Source of the DNA: Ochrobactrum quorumnocens
Lineage (GTDB): Bacteria > Pseudomonadota > Alphaproteobacteria > Rhizobiales > Rhizobiaceae
DNA length: 64,000 nt
Assembly: GCF_002278035.1 (NCBI RefSeq)
Contig: NZ_CP022603.1
Span: 1,555,501 to 1,619,500 of the forward strand
Direction of reading: 5' to 3'
A model generated the notes under the pieces. It saw only the letters and a program-made list of their open reading frames with translations. It did not search any database and had not been told where the DNA came from. This document shows, in pieces, positions 34,730-44,200 of the stretch (the first letter of the stretch is position 1; each line of letters opens with the position of its first letter). Position numbers and translations under genes: made by a program.

Positions 34730-36292
34730 TTATTGTTTGGACACTTCTTTGAGGTTCAGCAGGAATGACGGCTGGAGTTTGAAGCCTTGCACGGCTGCTG
34801 TTGTGACCGCATTCTGCTTCCAGTTGGCAACGAAGAGCCAAGGCGCATCCTCGTGGACGATCGATTGGATTTCACCATACAGCTTGCCTCGTTCCGCCTG
34901 ATCGGTTGATGTGCGGGCCTTGTTCAGCAAATCATCAACCTTCGGATTGGAGTAATAGCCGGAATTGAAACCGCCTTTATCCGGCAGCGCTTCGGTGCGC
35001 AGCGTCAGAAACGGAACAGTGTCGGGATCATTGGTCATCCAGGCCATTTCGGCCATATCGGCTTTGCCATCGAGGCCCGAGTTCACACGACCAAGGAAGG
35101 TGTTCCACTCATAGGTTTCAATTTTCACCTTGAAACCAACCGCCTGAAGATCAGCCTGAATGGCAGCACCCATATTGATCGGGTCCAGCATCCCCGAGCC
35201 GCCTTCTGTCACATAGAATGTGAGTTCTGGGTTGGTGGCGCCGGCCTCCTGCAGAAGTGCTTTGGCTTTTTCAGGATCGTAAGCGTAAGGCTCTGTTTTG
35301 TCCTCAACCCAATTGAATGCGGGGGGCACAGGGCCGGCTGCGACAGTGGCTGAACCTTGCAAGACATTATCGACCAAGCCCTGCTTGTTGACTGCATAAT
35401 TTGCGGCCTGACGGACTTTCTTGTCCGCGAATGGTCCGCTCTTGGTATTGAGAATGCTGAACCAGACGTGTGGTCCGGCCTGTTCCGCAACGGCGAAGTT
35501 CGCATCCTGTTTAAAAGTTGCGAGGTTGTCGGGCGGCACTTCGACCATAATGTCGATGCCGCCTGCCATCATTTCAGCAACCCGCGTGTTGGCATCGGTG
35601 ATTGGACGGAAAACGACAGCGTTTAATATAGGCGGTGTATCCCAATAGTCTGGATTGCGCTCGACTACGACACGCTGTCCTGACTGCCATTCGGCGAATT
35701 TGAATGGGCCGGTGCCTGATGGATGGCGGCCAAATTCAGCGCCATATTGTTCGACAGCTGCTGGCGAAACGATAAGGCCAGTCGGATAGGCAAGGTTTGA
35801 AAGAAAGGGCGCAAATGGCTCTTTCAGCTTGAATTCAACCGTGCTCGCATCAATGGCATTGACGCTTTCGATGGATTCAAAATTGAAGGAAAGCGGGAAC
35901 GGACCAGTATTGTAGAAAGGATGATCCTTGTTCAACATGCGCTCGAAGTTGAACTTGACTGCTTCGGCGTTGAAATCGGAACCGTCATGGAACTTTACGC
36001 CCTCTCTCAGCTTGAACGTATAAGTCTTGCCGTCGTCAGAAATCGTCCAACTTTCAGCAAGCGAGGGCTCAATTTCGAGCGTGCCGTCCTTGTAGCGAAC
36101 CAGGCCATCATAAATGTTGACGAGGATGCGGAAATCGTTCGTCGCCGTGACCGTATGCGGATCAAGCGATTGCGGTTCGGCAATCTGCCCGACAATCAGT
36201 ACATCGGGCGGTGTCTGCGCGGCAGCTTGAAAAGTCGCTGTGCCCAGAACCAGAGTGGCCGCTGTTAAAACGGCGCGAAATAACCTCTTCAT
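34730..36292 (-). CDS. Oligopeptide ABC transporter substrate-binding protein (family 5)
   Basis: A 520-residue periplasmic protein with a clear signal peptide (MKRLFRAVLTAATLVLGTAT, AQA-Q cleavage near 26). Family 5 features include VGQIAEPQSLDPHTVTATND, LAESWTISDDGKTYTFKLRE, GVKFHDGSDFNAEAVKFNFE, PSGTGPFKFAEW and VRQAANYAVNKQGLVDNVL. It delivers peptides or peptide-like ligands to the DppBCDF-type complex encoded downstream. Placement inside the NAGGN gene set suggests the ligand could be short peptides released by the M42 peptidase, or NAGGN-like molecules; this is inference. A terminator separates it from the peptidase gene, so it has its own promoter within 36293-36393. Confidence 0.9.
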   Translation of the reverse strand: MKRLFRAVLTAATLVLGTATFQAAAQTPPDVLIVGQIAEPQSLDPHTVTATNDFRILVNIYDGLVRYKDGTLEIEPSLAESWTISDDGKTYTFKLREGVKFHDGSDFNAEAVKFNFERMLNKDHPFYNTGPFPLSFNFESIESVNAIDASTVEFKLKEPFAPFLSNLAYPTGLIVSPAAVEQYGAEFGRHPSGTGPFKFAEWQSGQRVVVERNPDYWDTPPILNAVVFRPITDANTRVAEMMAGGIDIMVEVPPDNLATFKQDANFAVAEQAGPHVWFSILNTKSGPFADKKVRQAANYAVNKQGLVDNVLQGSATVAAGPVPPAFNWVEDKTEPYAYDPEKAKALLQEAGATNPELTFYVTEGGSGMLDPINMGAAIQADLQAVGFKVKIETYEWNTFLGRVNSGLDGKADMAEMAWMTNDPDTVPFLTLRTEALPDKGGFNSGYYSNPKVDDLLNKARTSTDQAERGKLYGEIQSIVHEDAPWLFVANWKQNAVTTAAVQGFKLQPSFLLNLKEVSKQ

Positions 36293-36363
36293 CAGCGGTT
36301 CCTTTCGTTGAGGCCAAATCTGTCAGACTTTAATTTATAGGGAGAAAACGACGTATATCAATA

Positions 36364-36376
36364 AATTATCATAATT
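36364..36376. promoter_or_regulatory. AT-rich palindrome upstream of the binding-protein gene
   Basis: AATTAT-C-ATAATT has perfect 6-base arms, 72 bases before the start codon in the only gap that can hold the transporter promoter. It could be an operator for the operon's GntR regulator, but AT-rich palindromes arise readily by chance. Confidence 0.3.
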
Positions 36377-36393
36377 AATTTGAGCGCACAGAA

Positions 36394-36415
36394 AAGGCGG
36401 AGTTAACCCCGCCTT
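36394..36415 (-). terminator. Rho-independent terminator of the M42 peptidase gene
   Basis: Read leftward, AAGGCGG-GGTTAACT-CCGCCTT is followed by TTCT: a 7-bp GC-rich stem, 8-base loop and short U-tract, 22 bases past the peptidase stop codon. It isolates the peptidase transcript from the transporter operon. Confidence 0.8.
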
Positions 36416-36436
36416 CGTTTGCGACCTGCTTAAAGA

Positions 36437-37594
36437 CTATTCAGTTGGTGTATCGTGCGGCTTCAAATCCTGCTCGGCGGTTGTCGACTTCTGGTGCGTG
36501 AAACCCTTGAGTCCCTTGGCTGTTTCCTCAGCGTCGCGCTTGATCTCAACGTCGCTCATCGCATAGTGAACAGTAAGTTTTGCAATGGATGTGAGCGCGC
36601 TCAAATGAATGCGTTCATAGCCATGTGAGGCATCAACGCCGAATGTCAAAAGCGCCGTGCGAACATCGTGACCGGCTTCCACTGCTGAAGCTGCATCGGA
36701 GCGGTAATAGCGGAAAACGTCCTTTTGTACCGGTATTTCATGCTCACCGCAGAGCTCGTAAAGCTTTTTCGTCAGGTGATAATCGAAGGGGCCGGTCTGG
36801 TCGGCCATGGCAAGAGTTACGCCAAACTCCGATGAGTTCTGCCCGGGCGCGGTGGTGCCATTGTCGATAGCAACGAGTGAGGCTATGTCTGGCACCACAA
36901 CCGCTGACGCACCGACACCGACTTCCTCTCCGATGGTGAAAAGCCAGTAGGTATCGACCGGTGTTTCGACCTTGAGGCGTTGCATGGCTTCAAGTGAAGC
37001 CAGCATGATGGCAACCCCTGCCTTGTCATCGAGATGCCGGGAAACGATGAAACCGTTATCGATGAATTCCGGCATTGGATCGACGGCAACGATATCGCCG
37101 ACATCAATCCCCAGCTCGATCAGATCTTCCTTGTTGCGAGCCAGAGCATCGACGCGTAATTCGATATAGGTCCAGCCAACAGGAAGCGTGTCCACTTCGT
37201 CGTTAAAGGTATGGCCAGAGGCTTTCAGCGGCAGGATCGAACCGCGATAAGTGCCTTTGGATGAGAAGATCGAAACGCGGGCACCCTCGGCAAAGCGTGC
37301 CGACCAGTTTCCGATGGAAACAAGCTCGAGCCGCCCGTTTGATTTGAGATACTTGACCTGCGCGCCCAGTGTATCTAGGTGGGAAACGATGCCGCGTGCT
37401 GGTTTGCGGGAATTGCCGTTGCGGCGGGCACGAATAGCACCACGCCGCGTCAGAATTACTTCAAGGCCGAGCCTTTCGAGTTCGCGGGCAACATAGTGCA
37501 CCGCTTCATCTGTAAAGCCCGTTGGGCTTGGGATTGCCAGCAGAGCGCCCAGTTTTTCGAGCAGGTAATTTTGATCAATCGAAATATTTGTCAT
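36437..37594 (-). CDS. M42-family metallopeptidase of the NAGGN system
   Basis: A 385-residue M42 (glutamyl aminopeptidase-like) protein. Zinc-site and catalytic motifs are visible: GIVSHLDTLGAQV, SRHLDDKAGVAIMLAS, FTIGEEVGVGASAVV with the Glu-Glu pair, VAIDNGTTAPGQ and a C-terminal FGVDASHGYERIHLSAL with the late histidine. In Pseudomonas and rhizobia a member of this subfamily lies beside the NAGGN synthetase and amidotransferase genes, and a role in turnover of the dipeptide osmolyte has been suggested from that association. Here it is separated from those genes by a transporter operon and has its own terminator. It probably acts in the cytoplasm, since no signal peptide is present. Confidence 0.88.
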   Translation of the reverse strand: MTNISIDQNYLLEKLGALLAIPSPTGFTDEAVHYVARELERLGLEVILTRRGAIRARRNGNSRKPARGIVSHLDTLGAQVKYLKSNGRLELVSIGNWSARFAEGARVSIFSSKGTYRGSILPLKASGHTFNDEVDTLPVGWTYIELRVDALARNKEDLIELGIDVGDIVAVDPMPEFIDNGFIVSRHLDDKAGVAIMLASLEAMQRLKVETPVDTYWLFTIGEEVGVGASAVVVPDIASLVAIDNGTTAPGQNSSEFGVTLAMADQTGPFDYHLTKKLYELCGEHEIPVQKDVFRYYRSDAASAVEAGHDVRTALLTFGVDASHGYERIHLSALTSIAKLTVHYAMSDVEIKRDAEETAKGLKGFTHQKSTTAEQDLKPHDTPTE

Positions 37595-37814
37595 GGGGAG
37601 TTAATCTACGGCCCGGACATTCAACGTCAACCTCAGGCGTGGATTTAAACTGAAATCCTGAAACTAAGACGATATCATTCGTGCGGTAGGCTTGCCAACT
37701 GGTTTGATTTTCTTGGTAAATTCGGCACCTTAAGCATTGGCTTCGCGCTATGACTTGTGTAGCTTTGCTAAAACAACGGGGGCGTTGATTTGCTGCTTGG
37801 GGACATTCATCCTG

Positions 37815-39368
37815 ATGATAAAGCTGCGTACCAACGGGGATCGGTGGTTTGTTGCATTCGTGGCGTGTATCGGCGTCGCAGTAACCATTCTCTTAGGACA
37901 GATGGAACTTGTCCGGCTATCATATATCCGGCTTAACGACTATCGGGACAATCTTCTGTCCCATTCGGTGAATGTTGCAAAATCTGGCCGCGATACTCTG
38001 AGCGTTGTGAACGATACGAGCCAAACTTTGTGCTCCGATGACAATCTGAAAGAGTTACGCCTTCTCACATTCAAGGCACATTACCTGCGCGATATCGGTC
38101 GGGTGCGGAACAATCATATTGTCTGCACTGCGCTTTGGGGACGATTGTCTCCACCTGCTCAACTACCAACCGCAGACAGGGAAGTGGACGGTGGCCATCG
38201 TTTGTGGGCACAGGCCACAGGTATCGGTAGCCATCTGACTGCGGTCGATATGGTTATACATGGGTCAGCAGTGGTTTTCACATCGCCGGTTGCTTTTGCC
38301 TCATACGAACATGCGCAGCCCAATCTGAGTGCGCATGTTATCAGTCAGGACAGTCAGTATATCTATCGGACATTTGGTGATGCGAGCCAGTTAACGACAC
38401 AGCGGCCGGAAAAGCTCGCCTGGTACGATTTGCGCTCTCACCGGCTTGCGTCACGATGCTCCAATGATCTCGATATATGTGTGATCGCAGCGCTTACAGG
38501 CGTCAGCATATTGCAGCAGGCACCGGGTGTTTTGTTGGCGCTTGTTGCGTTTGGTGGCCTCGCGGGCAGCGGGTTGGGTGTAGCAGCAGTCCAATGGCGA
38601 CGCGGCCATTCTTCGCTTCCGCAACAGGTTAAACGGTCTATTGCGGAAGGACGGGTGAGTGTCGTTTATCAGCCATTGGTGCGGTTACATGACGGGCATG
38701 TGAATGGTGCGGAGGTACTGGCACGTCTGTCGGACGATCAAGGAACTCCGATAGCGCCTGATGTATTCATTATGATTGCAGAGGAACACGGCGTCATCAA
38801 GGATATTACGCGCATCGTTGTGCGCAAGGCGCTCGATGAAATGCAGGCACGCCTGCGGACAGAGGCGGACTTTTATCTCAGTTTGAATTTTTCGGTCGAT
38901 GATGTGATCGATCCGGCCACGCTCGAGTTTTTGGATAAAGAGGTCAAGCGACACGGTCTTTCATCACGTCAAATCGTGTTGGAAATCACTGAACGCTCGA
39001 CTGCCCATCATGAACGCCTCATTGAGAGCATGAAATCATTTCGGGCAAGAGGCTATGAGTTCTTCATCGATGATTTTGGAACCGGATATTCCAATCTTGC
39101 CTATTTGGCAAAGCTGCCGATCAGCGGTATCAAAATCGACCGCATGTTCACACAAGCCATCGGAACCGAGGCGGTTAGTTCCGAAATTGTTGAGAACATC
39201 TGCAATATAGCACGGCGACTAGAGCTTAAGCTGATCGTTGAAGGGGTGGAAACACAGGAGCAGGCAGATTACGTTCTGGCCCTCCATCCACAGGCGGTGG
39301 GGCAGGGGTGGCTCTTTGGTCGCCCAGTACCTGCTTGGGGCTTGCCACAGGTCGTCCCGAGCGTTTGA
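37815..39368 (+). CDS. EAL-domain cyclic-di-GMP phosphodiesterase with periplasmic sensor
   Basis: From the ATG at 37815 the protein has 517 residues; a TTG at 37737 would add 26. A first membrane helix (FVAFVACIGVAVTILLGQME) and a second (VLLALVAFGGLAGSGLGVAA) flank a ~190-residue periplasmic part with a Cys-Ser pair (TLCSDDNLKELR) typical of CSS-motif sensors. The EAL domain (~265-510) has the signature as NGAEVLAR (EVL), FYLSLNFSVDDVIDP, VLEITERS, FIDDFGTGYSNLAYLAKLP, GIKIDRMF and IVEGVETQEQ, so the catalytic residues are kept and it should be active. There is no GGDEF domain. It would lower c-di-GMP and so influence surface glycan or motility. Confidence 0.85.
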   Translation: MIKLRTNGDRWFVAFVACIGVAVTILLGQMELVRLSYIRLNDYRDNLLSHSVNVAKSGRDTLSVVNDTSQTLCSDDNLKELRLLTFKAHYLRDIGRVRNNHIVCTALWGRLSPPAQLPTADREVDGGHRLWAQATGIGSHLTAVDMVIHGSAVVFTSPVAFASYEHAQPNLSAHVISQDSQYIYRTFGDASQLTTQRPEKLAWYDLRSHRLASRCSNDLDICVIAALTGVSILQQAPGVLLALVAFGGLAGSGLGVAAVQWRRGHSSLPQQVKRSIAEGRVSVVYQPLVRLHDGHVNGAEVLARLSDDQGTPIAPDVFIMIAEEHGVIKDITRIVVRKALDEMQARLRTEADFYLSLNFSVDDVIDPATLEFLDKEVKRHGLSSRQIVLEITERSTAHHERLIESMKSFRARGYEFFIDDFGTGYSNLAYLAKLPISGIKIDRMFTQAIGTEAVSSEIVENICNIARRLELKLIVEGVETQEQADYVLALHPQAVGQGWLFGRPVPAWGLPQVVPSV

Positions 39369-39520
39369 CGACGAGATACAGCAATTTTAAGTTGACTATT
39401 TTAATCATATATAACAGTAAGAATTAAGGCTGCTGTAACAAGCTTGCTATTGGATTTTGTAGTCGGCCCCCTGCCGGACCGATGCGATGAAATTTGTGCG
39501 TTTCGAATGAGTTTCGATTG

Positions 39521-40036
39521 ATGTGGAATGTGCAACGCCTTTTCCAAAACCATGCGCGGGAATTGAACCGCTTTTTCCGGCGTAGAGGTCATAATGCAGA
39601 AACGGCTGCAGATCTGACGCAGGACACCTTCGTTCGGGTTATGTCGGCGACCTCATCCGGGTCATCGGGCAAGGATAACAATCCTCGTGCCTATCTCCAC
39701 CAGATCGCGCGCAATCTCTCCATCGACCTTTATAGGCGTGAGCGTATTGTCGAATATGTCAATATGCCCGACGAGGAATGGCACCGCGTTGCCGATGCGA
39801 CCCCGACGCCAGAGACAATCGTCTATGACAGGCAGCGCCTTATAATTATAGAAAAAGCGCTGCTTGAGCTGCCTGATCAGACACGCCGGGCTTTTGAGCT
39901 TCATCGTCTCGAAGAAAAGACGATTGCAGAGGTGGCGAACGAATTGGGGCTTTCCGTGTCGCGAACATGGACGCTGATCAAACGCGGCTACGTGCATTTG
40001 AGAGCGCGTTTGCTGGAGGTTTCTTCCAGCATATGA
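39521..40036 (+). CDS. ECF sigma factor, FecI-like (system A)
   Basis: The 171-residue protein starts at an ATG at 39521; an in-frame TTG at 39494 is an alternative. Region 2 is ELNRFFRRRGHNAETAADLT and QDTFVRVM; region 4 is ALLELPDQTRRAFELHRLEE, KTIAEVANELGLSVSRTWTL and a recognition helix. It directs RNA polymerase to iron or heme-uptake promoters when released by its FecR partner, encoded next. Matching motifs before fecR and the receptor gene (40037 and 41122) are likely its own targets. Its own expression is probably iron-controlled, but I could not identify a Fur, Irr or RirA box in 39369-39520. Confidence 0.85.
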   Translation: MWNVQRLFQNHARELNRFFRRRGHNAETAADLTQDTFVRVMSATSSGSSGKDNNPRAYLHQIARNLSIDLYRRERIVEYVNMPDEEWHRVADATPTPETIVYDRQRLIIIEKALLELPDQTRRAFELHRLEEKTIAEVANELGLSVSRTWTLIKRGYVHLRARLLEVSSSI

Positions 40037-40064
40037 GGGAGAAAATTCTCGCTCTTCATTCGTT
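40037..40064 (+). promoter_or_regulatory. Candidate ECF-sigma promoter before fecR (system A)
   Basis: GAGAAAAT, 10 bases, CATTCGTT begins directly after the sigma factor stop codon. The same two blocks with the identical spacing recur at 41128-41153 before the receptor gene. FecI-type promoters have a GGAAAT-like -35 and a CGTT-like -10, so this pair is a good candidate for recognition by the adjacent sigma factor. Confidence 0.6.
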
Positions 40065-40138
40065 ATAATCAATAAGACTTGTTTTATGAGAAGCTGTTTG
40101 GCTGTGTGAAACGGCTGAATAACGAGGATCGACACTGA

Positions 40139-41092
40139 ATGGATGACAAACTATCGGAAAGCGAAAAGCTGTTCGAGGAAGCTCTGGATATTGTCATCCG
40201 TATTCAGGATGACCCGGACAATCCGGTCGCGCATGATCTTGTCAGTCGATGGCGTGCGCGTAGTCCCGAGCATGAAATAGCGTGGCGTGAGGCTATGGAT
40301 ATCTATGGCATGACTGGCAAGGTCATGAAGGATCAACGCCGTGCGAGCCGTGGCCAGAAGATGTCGCGTCGCTCGATTTTGACTGGCGGGGCGGCAGGAC
40401 TGGCCGTTGTTGCTGGCACAGCGCTTTTCGGACCACAGCTCATTTTGCAGGCACAAGCCGATTATATGACTGCGTCCGCTCAATTGCAGGATGTTTCACT
40501 CTCAGATGGCAGCAAGGTAACTCTGGGTCCTGATAGTGCCATTCGCTTGAAATTCAATGCAAATGCCCGTCATGTCGAGCTGTTGGCAGGTATGGCTTTT
40601 TTCGACGTAAAGCCCGATCCCGCACGCCCGTTCAGTGTCGAAACCGGAAATCTGGTTGCGACGGCTTTGGGGACTGCCTTTGATATCAGCAGTGATGCCG
40701 GCTATCTCACAGTTTCCGTCGATCATGGGCTGGTTGCGATCAGGCCCACCGGTGCGCGCGACACGCTGACCCCACTTGGTGAGGGAGACTGGCTCACTTT
40801 CAATGAGCGAAACCATGATTTTGAGCGTGGCAATCGCGATATATCGCAAATCGCAGCTTGGCGTCAGGGTATCATCGTTGCTGAACGCGATACCATTTCC
40901 TCTGTCGTTGCACGCATTGCGCGCTGGCAGTCGGGTCGTGTGCTTCTCGCTCAACCAGGATTTGGGGCGCAGAGGATCAGTGGTGTTTTTGATCTCAATA
41001 ATCCCGTTTCTGCACTTCAAGCGGTTGTCGAACCCTATGGTGGAAAGGTCCGCCATATATCGCGTTGGTTGACTGTCATCTCTTCAATTTGA
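40139..41092 (+). CDS. FecR-like anti-sigma/sigma regulator (system A)
   Basis: This 317-residue inner-membrane protein has an N-terminal cytoplasmic anti-sigma domain (~1-80), with the helical DLVSRWRARSPEHEIAWREA of FecR proteins. One membrane segment follows (ILTGGAAGLAVVAGTALFGP, ~85-105). The periplasmic FecR domain has VSLSDGSKVTLGPDSAIRL, ELLAGMAFFDVKPDPARPFS and VATALGTAFDIS, and a C-terminal STN-contact region ends WLTVISSI. It senses ligand-loaded receptor through the receptor's N-terminal signalling domain and then frees the sigma factor. A twin-Arg-like SRRS precedes the membrane helix. Confidence 0.88.
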   Translation: MDDKLSESEKLFEEALDIVIRIQDDPDNPVAHDLVSRWRARSPEHEIAWREAMDIYGMTGKVMKDQRRASRGQKMSRRSILTGGAAGLAVVAGTALFGPQLILQAQADYMTASAQLQDVSLSDGSKVTLGPDSAIRLKFNANARHVELLAGMAFFDVKPDPARPFSVETGNLVATALGTAFDISSDAGYLTVSVDHGLVAIRPTGARDTLTPLGEGDWLTFNERNHDFERGNRDISQIAAWRQGIIVAERDTISSVVARIARWQSGRVLLAQPGFGAQRISGVFDLNNPVSALQAVVEPYGGKVRHISRWLTVISSI

Positions 41093-41121
41093 GAATTACA
41101 TTTTTTCCTGATTTTTTTGGT

Positions 41122-41153
41122 GAGGGGGAGAAAATCGCCCCGCTCCATTCGTT
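41122..41153 (+). promoter_or_regulatory. Candidate ECF-sigma promoter before the fused receptor gene
   Basis: GAGGGGGAGAAAAT, 10 bases, CATTCGTT lies 73 bases before the receptor start. It repeats the blocks and exact spacing of the motif before fecR, although the intervening bases differ. This strongly suggests a shared promoter class used by the local FecI-like sigma factor. Confidence 0.62.
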
Positions 41154-41225
41154 TTAAGCATCAGGGTCGGAAGTTAGCTGCTGCCATGCAACCGCCTTTT
41201 CACAAATTGATGGAGTGGTTGAGCG

Positions 41226-44200
41226 ATGGGGCTTCGTGTCGGTAATAGTGTTGTGCGGCGGCTGGGAATGCGAGTTCTGACGGCCGCGCTTTTAGGGTCG
41301 ACATGCATTTATGCCTTGTCACTTTCGGCGGCAACAAATTCTCAGGCACAGACCCAACGACAGGTTTCATTCAATATTCCCGCAGGTTCTCTGGCCTCGG
41401 CACTGGCAAGCTTTGGTCGCCAGGCCGGAATGCAGGTCACTTATCAGCCGCAAATTGCCGCTTCCAAGCAGGCCCCAGCTGTATCGGGAACGATGTCGCC
41501 ACAAGATGCTTTGTCGCGCATTCTTTCGGGATCTGGTGTTTCCTATCGTTTCACCGGAAGCAATACGGTCGCACTTTCCGAACCAACTGCAGCCGTGCAA
41601 GCCCCTCTGGCAGCTGATGGCACAACCTTGCTTGATACGATCACCATTACGGGCGGAAGTGGTGCGGTGGCAGCCGATGCTCCATATTATACTGCTGCTC
41701 CGACATCTTATATTTCCTCGGAAACCATCGAGCGTTTTCGCGGTTCAAGCCCTGCCGATATCTTCCGTGGCACACCGGGTGTAATGTCCGGCGAGGCGCG
41801 CAATGGCGCAGGTTCAGTGGACGTCAACATTCGCGGCATGCAAGGCATGGGCCGAGTTGCGACCACCATCGATGGTGCTGAAAACAGTGTGACAGTCTAT
41901 CAGGGTTATCAGGGCCTCTCAAACCGCTCCTATATTGATCCTGATCTGATTGCAGGCATCGATATCAACAAGGGGTCGGACGCTTCCTCACGCGGTATCG
42001 CAGGCAACGTCGCTATTCGAACCCTTGATGCAGACGATATCGTCAAGGAAGGCGATAATTGGGGTATGCGCGTGAAAGGCGAGTATGGATCGAATTCTTC
42101 TTCGCCTCATGCAGGCGCGAAAGGTGGATATGCGTGGCCTTATTCGCCAAGCGATGTCCCGGAAGTTGTTGGATCGCCGGACGGCATGGACCGACCGTCT
42201 TTCCTGACGCCGACCAACGGTTCAGCAAGTGTTGTTGCTGCGATTAAGGAAGAAAATTATGATATTTTCGCAGGCTATGCCTATCGCAAGCGCGGTAATT
42301 ATCATGCAGGTAAGCATGGTCCATCGGCTGATCCGGTGAATATCGGACCTGCCAGGACCTGCAATACTTCTGGCTCCTGGTGCCAGAACTGGCCAGAATA
42401 TATCGAAAACGGTGGGCTTACGAATTACCGTGCTGGCGAAGAGATTCTCAATACGCAGCTTGAGACAAAATCCTTCCTGACAAAAGCGACGCTCCGCTTT
42501 GATGGCGGTCACACGCTTAAGCTCGGCTATACCGGCTTCCGGGGTGAGGCCGGCGATCTGCTGGCATCCCGCTTCACAGGGGATCGCAGTCAGCCGATGC
42601 AACAGGAGCTGACATCCGGTTCCAAGCTCGATACCGGCACTATGCGCTATTACTGGAATCCCGACGACAACGAGCTGATTGATCTGAAAGCCAATCTCTG
42701 GGTAACAAAACTGGAACTTCGCAATCCGAGGCGCGGCAACATGATACCGACATCGGAGTCACTTGGCCTTTCGCCCAACTTCCGCACGGGGTCTAATACG
42801 ATCATGTGGGGTGGTGATGTTGCCAATAAATCCAAGTTTTCGTTTGGCGATTACGGTGATCTCGATCTGAACTATGGCATCTCCTATCTCAGGGAGGATA
42901 CCCGTCCGAGCGCCTATACGAACGAACTTGAAGGCTGGCTTAATCTGCGTGACGCCTATCGTGATGAAATGGGCATCTTCACCAAAGCTGCCTACAAGCC
43001 GGTTGACTGGCTGACACTGAATGCGGGCTTACGCTATTCCCATTACTGGTCGCATGACCGACGCACACAAGCCAATGACTCGGCACAGCTAAACCCCGAA
43101 CCAAATCGGGATTCGGGCGGCTTCAGTCCATCAGTCGGCGTAACGGTTGAGCCATTCGACGGTAGCCAGCTCTATGTTAATTATTCCAACGCGCTGCGTT
43201 ATCCGAGCCTGTTTGAATCTGTTTCTGCGTTCACCATCATTCCCAATGCCGGACTGCAACCGGAGCGTTCCAGCAATTGGGAAGTGGGGGCCAATTTTAC
43301 CAAGGACGGTTTGCTCAATGACGATGATCGCGGCATGGTCAAGTTTGGTTATTTCAACTGGGACGTTAAAGATTACGTTGCACGGGCATTCCGCGATTTC
43401 TACGATGACAGCGGGAAATTTGTCTACAGCGGTATGCAGGTCTACAACATTGATCGCGCACGCTTCTCAGGTCTTGAATTCTCAAGCCGCTACGAGGCTG
43501 GTGGGTTCACTGCCGATTTCGCAGCCAACTATTATCTTGATGTCGAGTTCTGCCGTACGTCTGATACTTGCGGAGCTAAATCGCTTTACGGCGACTATGC
43601 AACCAATCAGGTACCGCCAAAATACAGTGTTGATCTGACACTTTCGCAGAAGATGTTGGAAGACAGACTGACGCTCGGCGGGCGTGTTTCCTATGTTGGC
43701 CCGCGCGCTATCGGACATGGTGATGTTACAGCGGTTGGTGCAGGTGAGTTTATCTCGCTGACCCGTTGGAAGCCTTATACGCTGGTCGATATTTTTGCCG
43801 AATACAAAATCACTGACAGTTTGACTGCGACAGCGCGGATCGAAAATCTGACGGACCAATATTATGTCGATCCGCTCGGTCTGGTGAACCAGCCGGGACC
43901 AGGTCGCACTTTCTATGCCGGGCTCACAAGCAATTTCGGTGGTGATCAGCGTCTGCCGCAGCTTTCGCCATTCTCGCGCTCGCAAACCGGTGCGCCTGGT
44001 ATCGATTGGAGCGGTTTCTATGGTGGTGTTCATGCGGGCATGACGTCGGGTCGTACATGGGGCACCACGACCGCGTTAGACGGCACAGCTGATCCGATTT
44101 CAAACAGTGAATCTGCCGACCGTGGCTTTGGTAACTCTGCGCTCTTCGGTGTGCAGGCTGGCTATAACTATCAGTTCAGCAATCGCGTAGTGGTGGGTAT

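Noticed and set aside
39392..39415. Sigma-70 promoter (TTGACT ... TATAAC) before the system A sigma factor
   Set aside because: The distance between the two hexamers is about 12 bases, too short for a standard promoter.
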